Source: JALCRY01 sp050946575 (GTDB lineage Bacteria; Bacillota; Clostridia; Peptostreptococcales; Anaerovoracaceae). Taken from it: DNA of 64,000 nucleotides. A model generated the notes under the pieces. The model saw only the letters and a list, made by a program, of their open reading frames with translations. It searched no databases and was not told the origin of the DNA. This document shows, in pieces, positions 51,901 through 60,341 of the stretch (position 1 is its first letter; every line of letters begins with the position of its first letter). A program made the position numbers and the translations under genes. Location of the stretch: positions 1 through 64,000 of the forward strand of contig JBMNVB010000006.1 of assembly GCA_050946575.1 (NCBI GenBank), read 5' to 3'.

Positions 51901-52160
51901 AGGATGCTGTCCGGTTTTTCCTTCATTATTATCTTTTTCAGCACCGGCAGGATCAGCGGCTCTATATACACTTTGTCCGCCATCGTCTTGTCCGTCATGA
52001 TAGTCGCCGGGTTCGAGTTCACGAGCACGACCTCGAGTCCCTCTTCTCTCAGCGTCCGGCATACCTGGTTCCCGGCGTAGTCGAATTCCGCCGCCTGGCC
52101 GATGACTATCGGGCCGGAGCCTATTACAAGTACTTTCTTAATGTCTTTCCTTAACGGCAT
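48960..52160 (-). CDS. carB: carbamoyl-phosphate synthase large subunit
   Basis: 1066 residues, full length. Two homologous ATP-grasp synthetase halves, each with the VLVIGSGPI/VIVFGSGPIRIGQGIEFDY type opening, then an oligomerisation domain and a C-terminal MGS-like allosteric domain (about 930-1066). Uses bicarbonate, ammonia from CarA and two ATP. Begins 10 bp after carA. Confidence 0.98.
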   Translation of the reverse strand: MPLRKDIKKVLVIGSGPIVIGQAAEFDYAGNQVCRTLREEGLEVVLVNSNPATIMTDKTMADKVYIEPLILPVLKKIIMKEKPDSILPTMGGQTGLTLGMQLAKDGFLDEQGVKLIGADLETIDKAEDRQMFKDMLQSIGEPVIPSKVVTDIDSALEFADNVIGYPVIVRPAFTLGGTGGGICETREELEIVGRAGLRQSPITQILVERCVSGWKEIEFEVMRDHKNNCITVCSMENIDPVGVHTGDSIVVAPAVTLADKEYQMLRTSAIKIIQTLGVEGGCNVQFALNPDSFEYAVIEVNPRVSRSSALASKATGYPIAKVASRIAIGYTLDEIINSVTGNTYACFEPALDYVVVKFPKWPFNKFVYADRTLGTQMKATGEVMAIGSFFEQAMMKAVRSIELGLETMNLPKLKPLSDEEIRQKLHNTDDERIFVVYEAFKRGVDIDTIHDITKIDYWFLSKLNNLVYMERFLADGELTEDKYKDAKDLGFLDKTIKELSGQDPPKRLPAAFKMVDTCAAEFAAETPYFYATFDEENEAEEFIEEHSTGKKKVIVFGSGPIRIGQGIEFDYCSVHCIKSLKEAGYEAIIVNNNPETVSTDFDISDRLYFEPLTPEDVDGVLETEKPWGAIVQFGGQTAIKLTKHLTEKGVRILGTPADDIDAAEDRERFNELLNRCGIPQPEGKTAFTTEVAVKEAEELGYPVLLRPSYVLGGQNMIIAYSSDDVREYMGIIAANGELENPVLIDKYLMGQEIEVDAVCDGKDFLIPGIMEHIERAGVHSGDSISVYPPYTLSQDVIDKIVEYTGMLAKELHVLGLINIQYVYYEGTLYVIEVNPRSSRTVPFISKVTNVPIVDLATRALLGESLRDMGYEPGLVPNSDYYAVKVPVFSFAKLTDADSQLGPEMKSTGEVLGIDKDFESALYKGLLAAGYELHKVSDVVLFTVKDADKPDALEVAKKFHKFGYKIYATKGTRQYFEDHGLPAEYVHKVGGPEPNTSSIFDTGVVDFVVSTSRVGRDPAKDSVKMRRKAIERSIATLTSMDTANAVANCLLSGKTLDDVNMIDITEI

Positions 52161-52170
52161 GTTCCCCCTC

Positions 52171-53295
52171 CTATTTGCTTTCCTTATATGCCTTCATGTT
52201 GTCAATGAACCGGTCGAACAGATACTGAGTGTCCTGCGGGCCGGCCGCCGCTTCGGGGTGGAACTGTACAGTGAATGTGTAAGGTCTGTTATACAGAACG
52301 CCTTCGCAGCTTCCGTCGTTCACGTTATAATGACTGACTTTGCCCACGTCCGGAGAGATGCTGTCGTTCACGACATAGTAACCGTGGTTCTGCGTCGTTA
52401 CGAACACTCTGTCGAGCGCGATGTCCTTTACGGGCTGGTTCGCTCCCCTGTGTCCGTACTTCAGCTTCGCAGTCTTTCCTCCGTTCGCGAGCGCCATGAG
52501 CTGATGCCCGAGGCAGATGCCGAGGATCGGTATGTCCGTTTCCGTGCATATCCGTCTGAGCGTCTCGATGAGTTCGACATTTTCCGCGGGATCCCCGGGG
52601 CCGTTGGACAGCATGATGCCGTCCGGCGCGAGTTCCTTCACTTCCTCTACCGTTGTATTGTACGGCATGGCGGTGACATTGCATCCGCGCCTGTTCAGGC
52701 TCCTCGAGATGTTCCTCTTGAACCCGTAGTCGAACAGCACGACATCGTATTTCGGCTCGTCGCAGTAAAAATAATGCGGGGCATCGAACGATACTTCCTT
52801 TACGGAATCGACGATCCTGTAATCTCTTATCTTTTTAAGAAGGAACTCCATGTCGTCCGGCCACTGCGTCGTTATCGCGCCGTTCATGACTCCGTATTCT
52901 CTGATCTTTTTCGTCAGAGCTCTCGTATCGATATCGTATATCCCCACTATGTCGTACCGGCTTAAGTATTCACCGAGAGTCGACTGGCTCCTGAAGTTGG
53001 ACGGCTCGTAGCACCATTCCCTGATGATGTATCCGTTCAGCCATATGCCGCTCGATTCTCTGTCTATCGTGTTCACTCCGTAATTCCCTATGAGCGGGAA
53101 TGTCTGCGTCACGATCTGGCCGTAATAACTCGGATCCGTAAGCGTCTCCTGATAGCCGGTCATCCCTGTCGTGAACACGACCTCGCCGATGGCTGTCCCC
53201 TTCGCGCCGAGACTGAATCCGCTGAATACGGTCCCGTCCGCGAGGATGAGCCAGGCTTTTTTGCCTTCCCTGTATGCCATTTTACTGCTAGTCAT
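52171..53295 (-). CDS. carA: carbamoyl-phosphate synthase small (glutaminase) subunit
   Basis: 374 residues from the second of two adjacent ATGs (53295; AAGGAG is 7 nt upstream, against 4 nt for 53298). N-terminal CPSase domain with TGMTGYQETLTDPSYYGQI; C-terminal class I glutaminase with the nucleophile Cys in LGICLGHQ and His-Glu in FHPEAAAGP. Supplies ammonia to CarB. An ArgR-like box and a consensus-spaced promoter lie directly upstream. Confidence 0.97.
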   Translation of the reverse strand: MTSSKMAYREGKKAWLILADGTVFSGFSLGAKGTAIGEVVFTTGMTGYQETLTDPSYYGQIVTQTFPLIGNYGVNTIDRESSGIWLNGYIIREWCYEPSNFRSQSTLGEYLSRYDIVGIYDIDTRALTKKIREYGVMNGAITTQWPDDMEFLLKKIRDYRIVDSVKEVSFDAPHYFYCDEPKYDVVLFDYGFKRNISRSLNRRGCNVTAMPYNTTVEEVKELAPDGIMLSNGPGDPAENVELIETLRRICTETDIPILGICLGHQLMALANGGKTAKLKYGHRGANQPVKDIALDRVFVTTQNHGYYVVNDSISPDVGKVSHYNVNDGSCEGVLYNRPYTFTVQFHPEAAAGPQDTQYLFDRFIDNMKAYKESK

Positions 53296-53323
53296 CATCG
53301 TGCTCCTTTCACATTCATGCACA

Positions 53324-53352
53324 ATTATACATTTTCTGCCCATGCAGGTCAA
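53324..53352 (-). promoter_or_regulatory. promoter of carA-carB-argF
   Basis: Minus-strand TTGACC (53352-53347), 17 bp, TATAAT (53329-53324), about 28 bp before the start codon. Confidence 0.8.
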
Positions 53353-53378
53353 TGAAATTTCACATATTTTTAGATATT

Positions 53379-53396
53379 CGTGTATATTTATTCACG
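53379..53396 (-). promoter_or_regulatory. ArgR-like ARG box upstream of carA
   Basis: cgtgaataaatatacacg (minus strand) is an 18-bp dyad with the TGAATAAATAT.. core of Firmicutes ARG boxes. It lies 27 bp upstream of the carA -35 and overlaps the stop of the preceding methyltransferase gene. Confidence 0.55.
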
Positions 53397-54524
53397 TGGC
53401 GGCTTCTGCCCGTGGAACTGGTAGTATGTAGTCTCTATATTCCCGTTGAAAAGCTTCCTGCGCCTGTCCGCCTTCCGTCCCAGAGTTTCCCGTTCCGCGT
53501 TTTTGTCCGCCGTTATCATGAACAGAGACCAGTCCGGATGCTCCGCGTAGAATTTCCGGAGCGCACCGTAGATGTTCTCTATCGCTTCCCTGTCTCCGAT
53601 CCGCGCGCCGTACGGCGGGTTCATTATCATTATCCCGTATTTTTCTTCCGTGTCGAAATCGCGTATGTCTCTCACCGAGAAATCTATGCAGTCGGAAACG
53701 CCCGCTTCATCGGCATTGCGCATTGATGCTCCGACAGCTTCCGCATCAATGTCCGACGCTTCGATATGAAGTGGTCTTTCCGTGTCGATATCGGCGTACG
53801 CCTTCGCCCTCTCTTCTTTCCAGATCTTCGGATCGATTATGTCCCAGCGCTCGGACGCGAAGCGGCGCGTGAGGCCCGGCGCGATATTGCGGCCTGTCAT
53901 CGCGGCCTCGATCGCTATCGTACCGGAGCCGCAGGTCGGATCCACAAGATATCTGTCCGGATTCCAGAACGAAAGCTGCACGAGAGCGGACGCGAGCGTC
54001 TCCTTGAGCGGCGCCGCCGTGGGCGCGACCCTGTAGCCGCGCTTGTGGAGCGCGGGCCCTGTCGTGTCCACAGTAAGCGTCGCATTGTCTTTCAGCATTG
54101 AGATCTTTATCCTGTATTCGGCGCCGGTCTCCGGCATGCGGTCCATGGAATAGAACGAACCGAGCCTGTCGACGACAGCCTTCTTGACTATGCTCTGGCA
54201 GGCGGGCACGCTGTGGAGGACCGATTTCACGGAAGATCCGATCACGTCGAACTTCCCGTCCATCGGTATCAGCTCTTCCCACGCGATCCCCCGCGTCATC
54301 TGATACAGTTCCTCGAATTCCTTCGCTTCGAACTCAGCGACATGCAGAAACACCCGGTCCGCCGTCCTGAGCCTGATGTTCGCGGCGGCGATAGCGCGCT
54401 CGTCTCCCGCGAACGTCACCTTTCCGTCTTCCGTTTTTATGACTTCATATCCGAGCGCCTGCACTTCTCTCCGCACCACGGCCTCGAGCCCGAATGCCGC
54501 GGTCGCGGTCAGTTCCCTCTTCAT
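53388..54524 (-). CDS. THUMP-domain class I methyltransferase (RlmL/YpsC-like)
   Basis: 378 residues. N-terminal THUMP RNA-binding domain (about 1-155) begins MKRELTATAAFGLEAVVRREV. Methyltransferase domain has VDPTCGSGTIAIEAA (SAM site, about 195-209), IEASDIDAEAVG and the base-flipping NPPYGARIGD (about 300-309). Family members make m2G in 23S rRNA (position 2445 in E. coli). The C-terminus ends RKLFNGNIETTYYQFHG, typical of YpsC. It is monocistronic or terminates into the carA promoter region. Confidence 0.9.
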   Translation of the reverse strand: MKRELTATAAFGLEAVVRREVQALGYEVIKTEDGKVTFAGDERAIAAANIRLRTADRVFLHVAEFEAKEFEELYQMTRGIAWEELIPMDGKFDVIGSSVKSVLHSVPACQSIVKKAVVDRLGSFYSMDRMPETGAEYRIKISMLKDNATLTVDTTGPALHKRGYRVAPTAAPLKETLASALVQLSFWNPDRYLVDPTCGSGTIAIEAAMTGRNIAPGLTRRFASERWDIIDPKIWKEERAKAYADIDTERPLHIEASDIDAEAVGASMRNADEAGVSDCIDFSVRDIRDFDTEEKYGIMIMNPPYGARIGDREAIENIYGALRKFYAEHPDWSLFMITADKNAERETLGRKADRRRKLFNGNIETTYYQFHGQKPPRE

Positions 54525-54540
54525 AAATAACAGCTCTCCT

Positions 54541-54567
54541 AAAAAACGGCTGCCGTCCGGCAGCCGT
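54541..54567 (-). terminator. terminator after mreB
   Basis: Minus-strand 10-bp perfect stem (ACGGCTGCCG/CGGCAGCCGT, 2-nt tip) followed by six U. Confidence 0.9.
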
Positions 54568-54573
54568 GGATTA

Positions 54574-55599
54574 TTAAATAAAATTCTTTCTCCGCTTGTT
54601 CATCGCGCTTCTCTGAACGATCTCTATATTATCGAGCGCCTTTCCGGTACCGATAGCCACGCATGACAGCGGGTCCTCCGCTATCCTGACATCGATATTT
54701 ATCCTGTCCTGGACTCTCTTGTCTATACCGTACAGCAATGCGCCGCCGCCCGTTATGACGAGTCCGCCCATGCTGATGTCTGCGGCAAGTTCAGGAGGCG
54801 TCTTTTCGAGCACAGCGTGCGCCGCGTCGCATATCTGAGTGAGCGGCTCATCCAGCGCTTCGAGCATCTCGTCGCTCGAGAACTCTATATCTCTCGGGAG
54901 TCCCGAAACAAGGTCACGCCCCGAGCATGTCATCTTCACTACTTCCGGTCTGTCGTACGCCGTGCCGATAGCCATCTTGAGCTCTTCGGCCGTACGCTCG
55001 CCGATGTAAAGCTTATGCTTCTTTCTTATATACTTCACGATAGCTTCATTGAACTTATCGCCCGCGATCTTCACCGAAGCGCTGGCGACGATCCCGCCGA
55101 GAGCGATGATCGCGATATCCGTCGTGCCGCCTCCGATATCCATTACCATCGTTCCCTCCGGCCTCGCGACGTCAAGTCCGGCTCCGATAGCAGCGGCCAT
55201 CGGTTCTTCCATCAGGTATACTTCTTTTCCTCCCGCCTGCGTCGCGGCCTCTCTGACGGCTCTCTTCTCTACTTCCGTGACTCCGCTCGGCACGCAGACC
55301 ATGATCGTAGGTCTGAAGAATTTCCCGGATCCGCACGTCTTCTTGATGAAATAGCGCAGCATCCTTTCTGTAATGTCGAAACTCGAGATGACGCCGTCGC
55401 GGAGCGGTCTCACCGCCACTATATTAGCAGGCGTCCTTCCGAGCATCTGGCGCGCCTCTTCACCTACGGCCAGGATCTCATTCGTCTCGTCGTCCACAGC
55501 GACGACGGAAGGCTCCCGCAGCACGATGCCCTTTCCTTTTATATATACCAGAACATTCGCAGTTCCGAGGTCGATTCCTACTTCTTCCGAAAATGCCAT
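54574..55599 (-). CDS. mreB: rod-shape determining actin homolog (MreB/Mbl)
   Basis: 341 residues from the ATG at 55599 (GGGAGG 8 nt upstream). Actin-fold nucleotide motifs: GIDLGTANVLVYIKGKGI (phosphate 1), DIGGGTTDIAII (phosphate 2), and LVITGGGALLYGID (adenosine). Polymerises under the membrane and directs sidewall synthesis. It is not followed by mreC/mreD, so it may be the Mbl or MreBH type; sequence alone does not settle this. Own promoter and terminator make it a single-gene unit. Confidence 0.93.
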   Translation of the reverse strand: MAFSEEVGIDLGTANVLVYIKGKGIVLREPSVVAVDDETNEILAVGEEARQMLGRTPANIVAVRPLRDGVISSFDITERMLRYFIKKTCGSGKFFRPTIMVCVPSGVTEVEKRAVREAATQAGGKEVYLMEEPMAAAIGAGLDVARPEGTMVMDIGGGTTDIAIIALGGIVASASVKIAGDKFNEAIVKYIRKKHKLYIGERTAEELKMAIGTAYDRPEVVKMTCSGRDLVSGLPRDIEFSSDEMLEALDEPLTQICDAAHAVLEKTPPELAADISMGGLVITGGGALLYGIDKRVQDRINIDVRIAEDPLSCVAIGTGKALDNIEIVQRSAMNKRRKNFI

Positions 55600-55638
55600 T
55601 ACATTTCCTCCCATTCAATAGTTACAGTTCGCTAAATA

Positions 55639-55667
55639 ATTATATAGGAAATGCATAACGTTTTCAA
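55639..55667 (-). promoter_or_regulatory. promoter of mreB
   Basis: Minus-strand TTGAAA (55667-55662), 17 bp, TATAAT (55644-55639), immediately after the pyrG stop. Confidence 0.8.
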
Positions 55668-55670
55668 TCA

Positions 55671-57281
55671 CTATTTGCTTTCGTGAAATCTGTCGGCCGC
55701 TGCGATGAACTCTCTGAACAGCGGATGGGCCCTGTTCGGTCTGCTCTTGAACTCCGGATGATACTGCACGCCCACGAAATGCTTGCACGCAGGGATCTCG
55801 ACCGCCTCGACGAGGCGCTTGTCCGGAGATGTCCCGGCGACCTTCATGCCGGCCTCTTCAAGATCTTTTCTGTAATCGTTGTTCAGTTCATATCTGTGTC
55901 TGTGGCGCTCGGAGATCTTCGATTTCCCGTACGCCTTTCTCATGATCGTCCCGTCGACGACATCGCACGGATACGCGCCGAGCCTCATCGTGCCGCCCTT
56001 CGGCATGTCGCCGTTCTGATCCGGCATGAAATCTATCACCTTATGCGGAGTATCCGCGCTGAACTCGCCGCTGTCCGCGTCCTTCCACCCGAGCACGTTC
56101 CTCGCGAACTCGATGACCGCGGCCTGCATGCCGAGGCAGATGCCGAAATACGGCACATCGTTTTCCCTCGCATAGCGCACCGCGTTTATCATGCCTTCGA
56201 CTCCCCTGTCGCCGAAGCCGCCCGGCACGAGTATGCCGTCCACATCGGAAAGCAGCTTTCCGGCCGCCTCCATGTCCGCGACTTCCTCGGACTCTATCCA
56301 GCGGATATCGACCTTGCAGCCGGTCTCGAACCCGCCGTGGCGGAGAGCCTCCGCGACCGAAAGATACGCGTCGTGAAGCTCCATGTATTTTCCGACCAGT
56401 GCGATGGTGACTGTTTTATTGAGATTGTTGATCCTGTCGATCATCGCCAGCCATTCTTCCATGTCGCACGGTCCCGCGTTTATGCCGAGCTCGCGGCATA
56501 CTATCCACGAAAAATCGCTTTCCTCCAGCATGAGAGGCGCTTCATAGAGCGAAGACAGCGTGATGTTCTCTATCACGCAGTCCGGCTTCACGTTGCAGAA
56601 CAGCGAGATCTTGTCACGGATCGACTGACCGATAGGTTCATCCGAGCGCATGACGATGATGTCCGGCATAATGCCCATGGATCTCAGGTTCGCGACGGAA
56701 TGCTGTGTCGGTTTCGACTTGTGCTCGCCTGAGCTCTTGAGATACGGGACGAGCGTGACGTGGATGAACAGGCAGTTCTCCTTGCCGACTTCGAGCGAGA
56801 CCTGGCGTATCGCCTCCAGGAACGGCTGCGACTCTATATCTCCCGTCGTGCCGCCGATCTCAGTGATGATGACGTCTGCATTGCTTGTTTCGCCTACATT
56901 ATATATGAATTCCTTTATTTCGTTCGTGATGTGAGGGATGACCTGCACTGTCTTTCCGAGGTATTCGCCCTGGCGTTCCTTGTTGAGTACGTTCCAGTAG
57001 ACTTTCCCCGTCGTGAGGTTCGAGAACTTATTGAGGTTTTCGTCAATGAATCTTTCGTAATGGCCGAGGTCGAGGTCCGTCTCGGCGCCGTCTTCCGTGA
57101 CGTACACTTCGCCGTGCTGGATCGGGTTCATCGTGCCCGGGTCCACGTTTATGTACGGGTCGAGCTTCTGCGCGATGACCTTGAGTCCTCTTGATTTAAG
57201 CAGTCTTCCGAGAGACGCCGCGGTTATTCCCTTTCCGAGCCCGGATACGACTCCTCCCGTTACGAATATGAATTTCTTCAT
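55671..57281 (-). CDS. pyrG: CTP synthase
   Basis: 536 residues from the ATG at 57281 (AGGAGG 9 nt upstream). N-terminal synthetase with FVTGGVVSGLGKGITAASLG (about 5-24) and EIGGTTGDIES; C-terminal class I glutaminase with GGFGDRGVEG and the nucleophile cysteine in FGICLGMQAA, plus QYHPEFKSRP. Makes CTP from UTP and glutamine. A GC-rich hairpin abuts its ribosome-binding site. Confidence 0.97.
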   Translation of the reverse strand: MKKFIFVTGGVVSGLGKGITAASLGRLLKSRGLKVIAQKLDPYINVDPGTMNPIQHGEVYVTEDGAETDLDLGHYERFIDENLNKFSNLTTGKVYWNVLNKERQGEYLGKTVQVIPHITNEIKEFIYNVGETSNADVIITEIGGTTGDIESQPFLEAIRQVSLEVGKENCLFIHVTLVPYLKSSGEHKSKPTQHSVANLRSMGIMPDIIVMRSDEPIGQSIRDKISLFCNVKPDCVIENITLSSLYEAPLMLEESDFSWIVCRELGINAGPCDMEEWLAMIDRINNLNKTVTIALVGKYMELHDAYLSVAEALRHGGFETGCKVDIRWIESEEVADMEAAGKLLSDVDGILVPGGFGDRGVEGMINAVRYARENDVPYFGICLGMQAAVIEFARNVLGWKDADSGEFSADTPHKVIDFMPDQNGDMPKGGTMRLGAYPCDVVDGTIMRKAYGKSKISERHRHRYELNNDYRKDLEEAGMKVAGTSPDKRLVEAVEIPACKHFVGVQYHPEFKSRPNRAHPLFREFIAAADRFHESK

Positions 57282-57295
57282 TGTTTTTCCCTCCT

Positions 57296-57313
57296 GCCCG
57301 CGGGGCCGCGGGC
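57296..57313 (-). promoter_or_regulatory. hairpin abutting the pyrG ribosome-binding site
   Basis: Eight perfect G/C pairs (GCCCGCGG/CCGCGGGC, 2-nt loop) end one base before AGGAGGG. There is no T-run, so it is not a terminator. It could affect ribosome access or leader structure. Confidence 0.55.
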
Positions 57314-57521
57314 CAACACTCATCGAATTATCCGTAAAAAATACGCGCCTTATAAACAAAAAAAATCGAGGTCAGCGGTTTTGAAGTGAGAAGGATACAT
57401 AAGACCCCTTTCGCCGTCTTTTCCTCAATTTATTATTTATGTGCACGCAAATAATTACTGTTAGAGTATACACTAACGGACGGACTTTTTCCAGCCCTTT
57501 TCCGTATAAATCATAATATTT

Positions 57522-58961
57522 TTATATAGGCTCGCCCGCGATATGTATCCTCATGGTATTCGTGTTATTTCTGAGATACTTCGGCAGCCCGGCCAGTATT
57601 ATTATCCTCTGGCCCTCTTCGACGAGGCCCGCCTCGAGAACGGTCCTGACAGCGTACTCGAATATATCCTCGCTGTCATCGTCTTCGGCCGTTCCTTCCT
57701 TCGCATGCGCCTTCACGGGAATGGTCCCCCAGCAGATCGAAAGACGTCTCAGGATCTCTTCGTGCCTCGAAATGCCGATTATCGGCGTCTCAGGCCTGTA
57801 TCCCGCTATCGTGAGCGCCGTATGGCCGCTGGTCGTCGGGCAGACTATCGCGCGCGTGTCGAGCGATTCCGACGCCTGATACGCCGCCGCCGCGACCGCG
57901 TTCGTCGTTCTCCGGAAGTCCACATGGCTCATGACGACGTCGCGGCGCTTCATCTGCTCCTCGGCAGCCTCCGCGATCGTGCTCATCATCTTCACCGATT
58001 CGACAGGATACTCGCCCATGGCCGTCTCCCCCGACAGCATGGTGGCGTCCGTGCCGTCCAGTATCGCGTTCGAGATATCGCCGGCCTCCGCTCGCGTCGG
58101 CCGCGGATTGTGGATCATCGACTCCAGCATCTGCGTCGCGGTAATGACCGACTTTCCCTTTTCATTGCATTCCTTTATTATCTCCTTCTGTATCGCCGGT
58201 ACCTGCTCCACAGGTATCTCGACTCCGAGATCGCCTCTCGCGACCATCACCCCGTCCGATACGTCTATGATATCACCGATGCATCTCAGCGCCTCTCTGC
58301 TCTCTATCTTTGAAATGATGAACGGATGCTCCTGCCCGTTCTTTCTGAGGAACGTCCTCACTTCCACGACGTCCTCGGGCGAGCGCACGAAACTGAGCGC
58401 GTAGAAATCGACGCCCTGCTCTATTCCGAACAGAATATCGGCTTTGTCCTTATCGCTCATCGCAGGCAGATCCGTTTTGATGCCCGGGATATTGACGCCC
58501 TTCCTGCTGCCGAGTTCACCATCATTCTCGACGCGGCAGACGATCCTGTCATTTCCCGTTTCCAGCACGGTCATCTCTATCAGGCCGTCGTCGAACAGCA
58601 TCCGGTCGCCTTCCTTCATGCATTTCGGGAGTCCTTTGTATGTCACGCTGCAGTGCTGCCTGTCTCCTGTCGATCCGTCTGTGGTTATCTCGTAAGTCTG
58701 TCCTTCTTCGAGATCTACGCTTCCGCCTTCCATTTCGCCCGTGCGGATCTCCGGCCCCTTCGTATCGAGCATGATCCCGGTATATGCCCCCGACTCACGC
58801 GCGGCCTGTCTTATCTTTTCTATCCTGGCCGCATGCTCTTCATGCGTACCGTGTGAAAAGTTCAGCCTCGCTATGTCCATGCCGCCGGCGATGAGCTTCT
58901 TTATCATCTCCACATCGTCGGTGGCAGGTCCTATCGTGCATATTATCCTCGATTTACGCAT
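57522..58961 (-). CDS. pyk: pyruvate kinase
   Basis: 479 residues from the ATG at 58961 (GGAGG 9 nt upstream), the short form without the extra PEP-utiliser domain of Bacillus. GGMDIARLNFSHG (about 27-39), catalytic lysine region ISKIESREAL, and metal/substrate segment VMVARGDLGVEIP (about 240-252). Converts PEP and ADP to pyruvate and ATP, feeding PFOR. The gap to ltaA holds overlapping divergent -10 elements. Confidence 0.97.
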   Translation of the reverse strand: MRKSRIICTIGPATDDVEMIKKLIAGGMDIARLNFSHGTHEEHAARIEKIRQAARESGAYTGIMLDTKGPEIRTGEMEGGSVDLEEGQTYEITTDGSTGDRQHCSVTYKGLPKCMKEGDRMLFDDGLIEMTVLETGNDRIVCRVENDGELGSRKGVNIPGIKTDLPAMSDKDKADILFGIEQGVDFYALSFVRSPEDVVEVRTFLRKNGQEHPFIISKIESREALRCIGDIIDVSDGVMVARGDLGVEIPVEQVPAIQKEIIKECNEKGKSVITATQMLESMIHNPRPTRAEAGDISNAILDGTDATMLSGETAMGEYPVESVKMMSTIAEAAEEQMKRRDVVMSHVDFRRTTNAVAAAAYQASESLDTRAIVCPTTSGHTALTIAGYRPETPIIGISRHEEILRRLSICWGTIPVKAHAKEGTAEDDDSEDIFEYAVRTVLEAGLVEEGQRIIILAGLPKYLRNNTNTMRIHIAGEPI

Positions 58962-59019
58962 TCCCGATTTCCTCCGTTCCCCGCGACAGCGCATTGAAAT
59001 ATCTCATACATCTCCAATA

Positions 59020-59118
59020 TTGTGTTCGGTCTTTTGATTTATTATAATATAACATATCCGCGGCCTGCTGCAGGCCGCTTTACGTGACATTTTCAAATAA
59101 TATACAGACCGACCGGTC
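59020..59118 (+). promoter_or_regulatory. ltaA promoter region with two palindromes
   Basis: TTGTGT, 17 bp, TATAAT (ending about 59047) on the plus strand. Just past the expected start is a perfect inverted repeat GCGGCCTGC-t-GCAGGCCGC (59060-59078) followed by tttacg. A second palindrome, CCGACCGGTCGG (59107-59118), immediately precedes GGAGAGG of ltaA. Either could be an operator; the first could also be a weak attenuator. Confidence 0.5.
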
Positions 59119-59133
59119 GGAGAGGCAGACATA

Positions 59134-60144
59134 ATGATCTTTTTCCAGAACGACTACGGCATGGGCGCGCACGAGAAAGTCGCCGCCGCGCTGAATGAAA
59201 TCAATTTCGAATACAATGACAGTTACGGCAATGACGTCATCTCGGCGAGAGTCACTGATATCATAAGCGATCTTGTCGGACGCGACGCGGACGTGCATCT
59301 TTTCCACGGCGGGACCGCGACGAACAAGACGTGTCTCGCGGCGTTCACAAGATCGTACGAGGCCGTGATCGCGACGGATACGGGACATATCAGCGTCCAT
59401 GAAACAGGCGCGGTCGAGGCGACAGGGCACAAGATAATCGAAGTACCGTCGCGGGACGGGAAAATGAGGCCGGAGCAGATCGAACATGTCGTGAAAATGC
59501 ACAACATGTCGCAGATGGTCCTGCCGCGTGTCGTATACATTTCCGATACGACAGAACTCGGCACCGTATACACGAAAGCCGAGCTTGCCGCCCTGAGGGA
59601 ATGCTGCGACAGATACGGCCTTTACATTTATATGGACGGAGCAAGGCTCGCGGACGCCCTGACAGCGCCGAAAAACGATCTGACATATAAGGACCTCGGA
59701 GAGCTGTGCGACGCGTTCTATTTCGGAGGGACGAAGTGCGGCGCGCTGTTCGGCGAGGCCGCCGTCATACTGAACGACGATCTGAAGGAGAATTTCGAAT
59801 TCACCATGCGCCAGAACGGGTCGCTGTTCGCAAAAGCCGCCTTTATCAGCGTGCAGTTCGAAGCACTGCTCAAAGACGGCCTGTATCTCGAGCTCGGGAA
59901 GAGAGCGAACGACATGGCGTTCAGGCTCGCGGACGGGATCCGGGCGAAGGGCTACGATTTCGCATACGAGCCGGAATCGAACCAGATCTTCCCGATATTC
60001 ACGAATGAAAAAGCGGAGGAACTCGCGCGCGACGTACTGTACACGGAATGGGAAGACAGAGGCGACGGCACGAAAATCATCAGGCTCGCCACGAGCTGGG
60101 CGACCGATGAAAAAGACGTCGACGATTTCCTGAAACTCATATAG
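59134..60144 (+). CDS. ltaA: low-specificity L-threonine aldolase
   Basis: 336 residues, PLP fold type I beta-eliminating family. N-terminus IFFQNDYGMGAHEKV; VHLFHGGTATNKT (PLP phosphate region, about 48-60); GTVYTKAEL; IYMDGARLADALT (PLP aspartate, about 168-180); and the PLP lysine in DAFYFGGTKCGALFG (about 191-205). Cleaves threonine or allo-threonine to glycine and acetaldehyde, and can act on serine-like substrates. Monocistronic, with a terminator downstream. Confidence 0.92.
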   Translation: MIFFQNDYGMGAHEKVAAALNEINFEYNDSYGNDVISARVTDIISDLVGRDADVHLFHGGTATNKTCLAAFTRSYEAVIATDTGHISVHETGAVEATGHKIIEVPSRDGKMRPEQIEHVVKMHNMSQMVLPRVVYISDTTELGTVYTKAELAALRECCDRYGLYIYMDGARLADALTAPKNDLTYKDLGELCDAFYFGGTKCGALFGEAAVILNDDLKENFEFTMRQNGSLFAKAAFISVQFEALLKDGLYLELGKRANDMAFRLADGIRAKGYDFAYEPESNQIFPIFTNEKAEELARDVLYTEWEDRGDGTKIIRLATSWATDEKDVDDFLKLI

Positions 60145-60188
60145 ACCATCAATGCACAGGCGCATATGGAAAGATATGAAAAACAAAG

Positions 60189-60216
60189 CGGCGGGCCGGC
60201 GGTCCGCCGTTTTTCG
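60189..60216 (+). terminator. terminator of ltaA
   Basis: CGGCGG (60189-60194) pairs with CCGCCG (60204-60209), then five T. Confidence 0.8.
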
Positions 60217-60220
60217 CATA

Positions 60221-60341
60221 AATAAAAACGCAGCCGCTCTCTGCGCCCGCGTCCGTTTTCGTTCTGTCTCCCGCAAAATAGCCTGAAATGTAGCCCTGCC
60301 GCTTATGCCGCTCGTACTCATTCACGAGCTATTTCTTTGAC
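60221..60341 (-). ncRNA. candidate small RNA
   Basis: Between convergent ltaA and yolD. The minus strand has TTGCAA (60376-60371), 17 bp, extended -10 TGTTATTAT (60353-60348), and 100 nt later a CGCAG/CTGCG stem (60229-60245) followed by TTTTTATTT. The roughly 120-nt product would begin with a GCTCGT/ACGAGC hairpin. A GTG-initiated frame exists but has no ribosome site. I match no known RNA family. Confidence 0.4.

Noticed and set aside
50436..52154. 572-codon open frame opposite carB
   Set aside because: Antisense shadow of carB, with the same low-complexity Arg/Val/Leu composition as other shadows.
59080..60321. 413-codon minus-strand frame opposite ltaA
   Set aside because: Lies over a complete threonine aldolase gene with all PLP motifs; the frame has no family similarity and no ribosome site.
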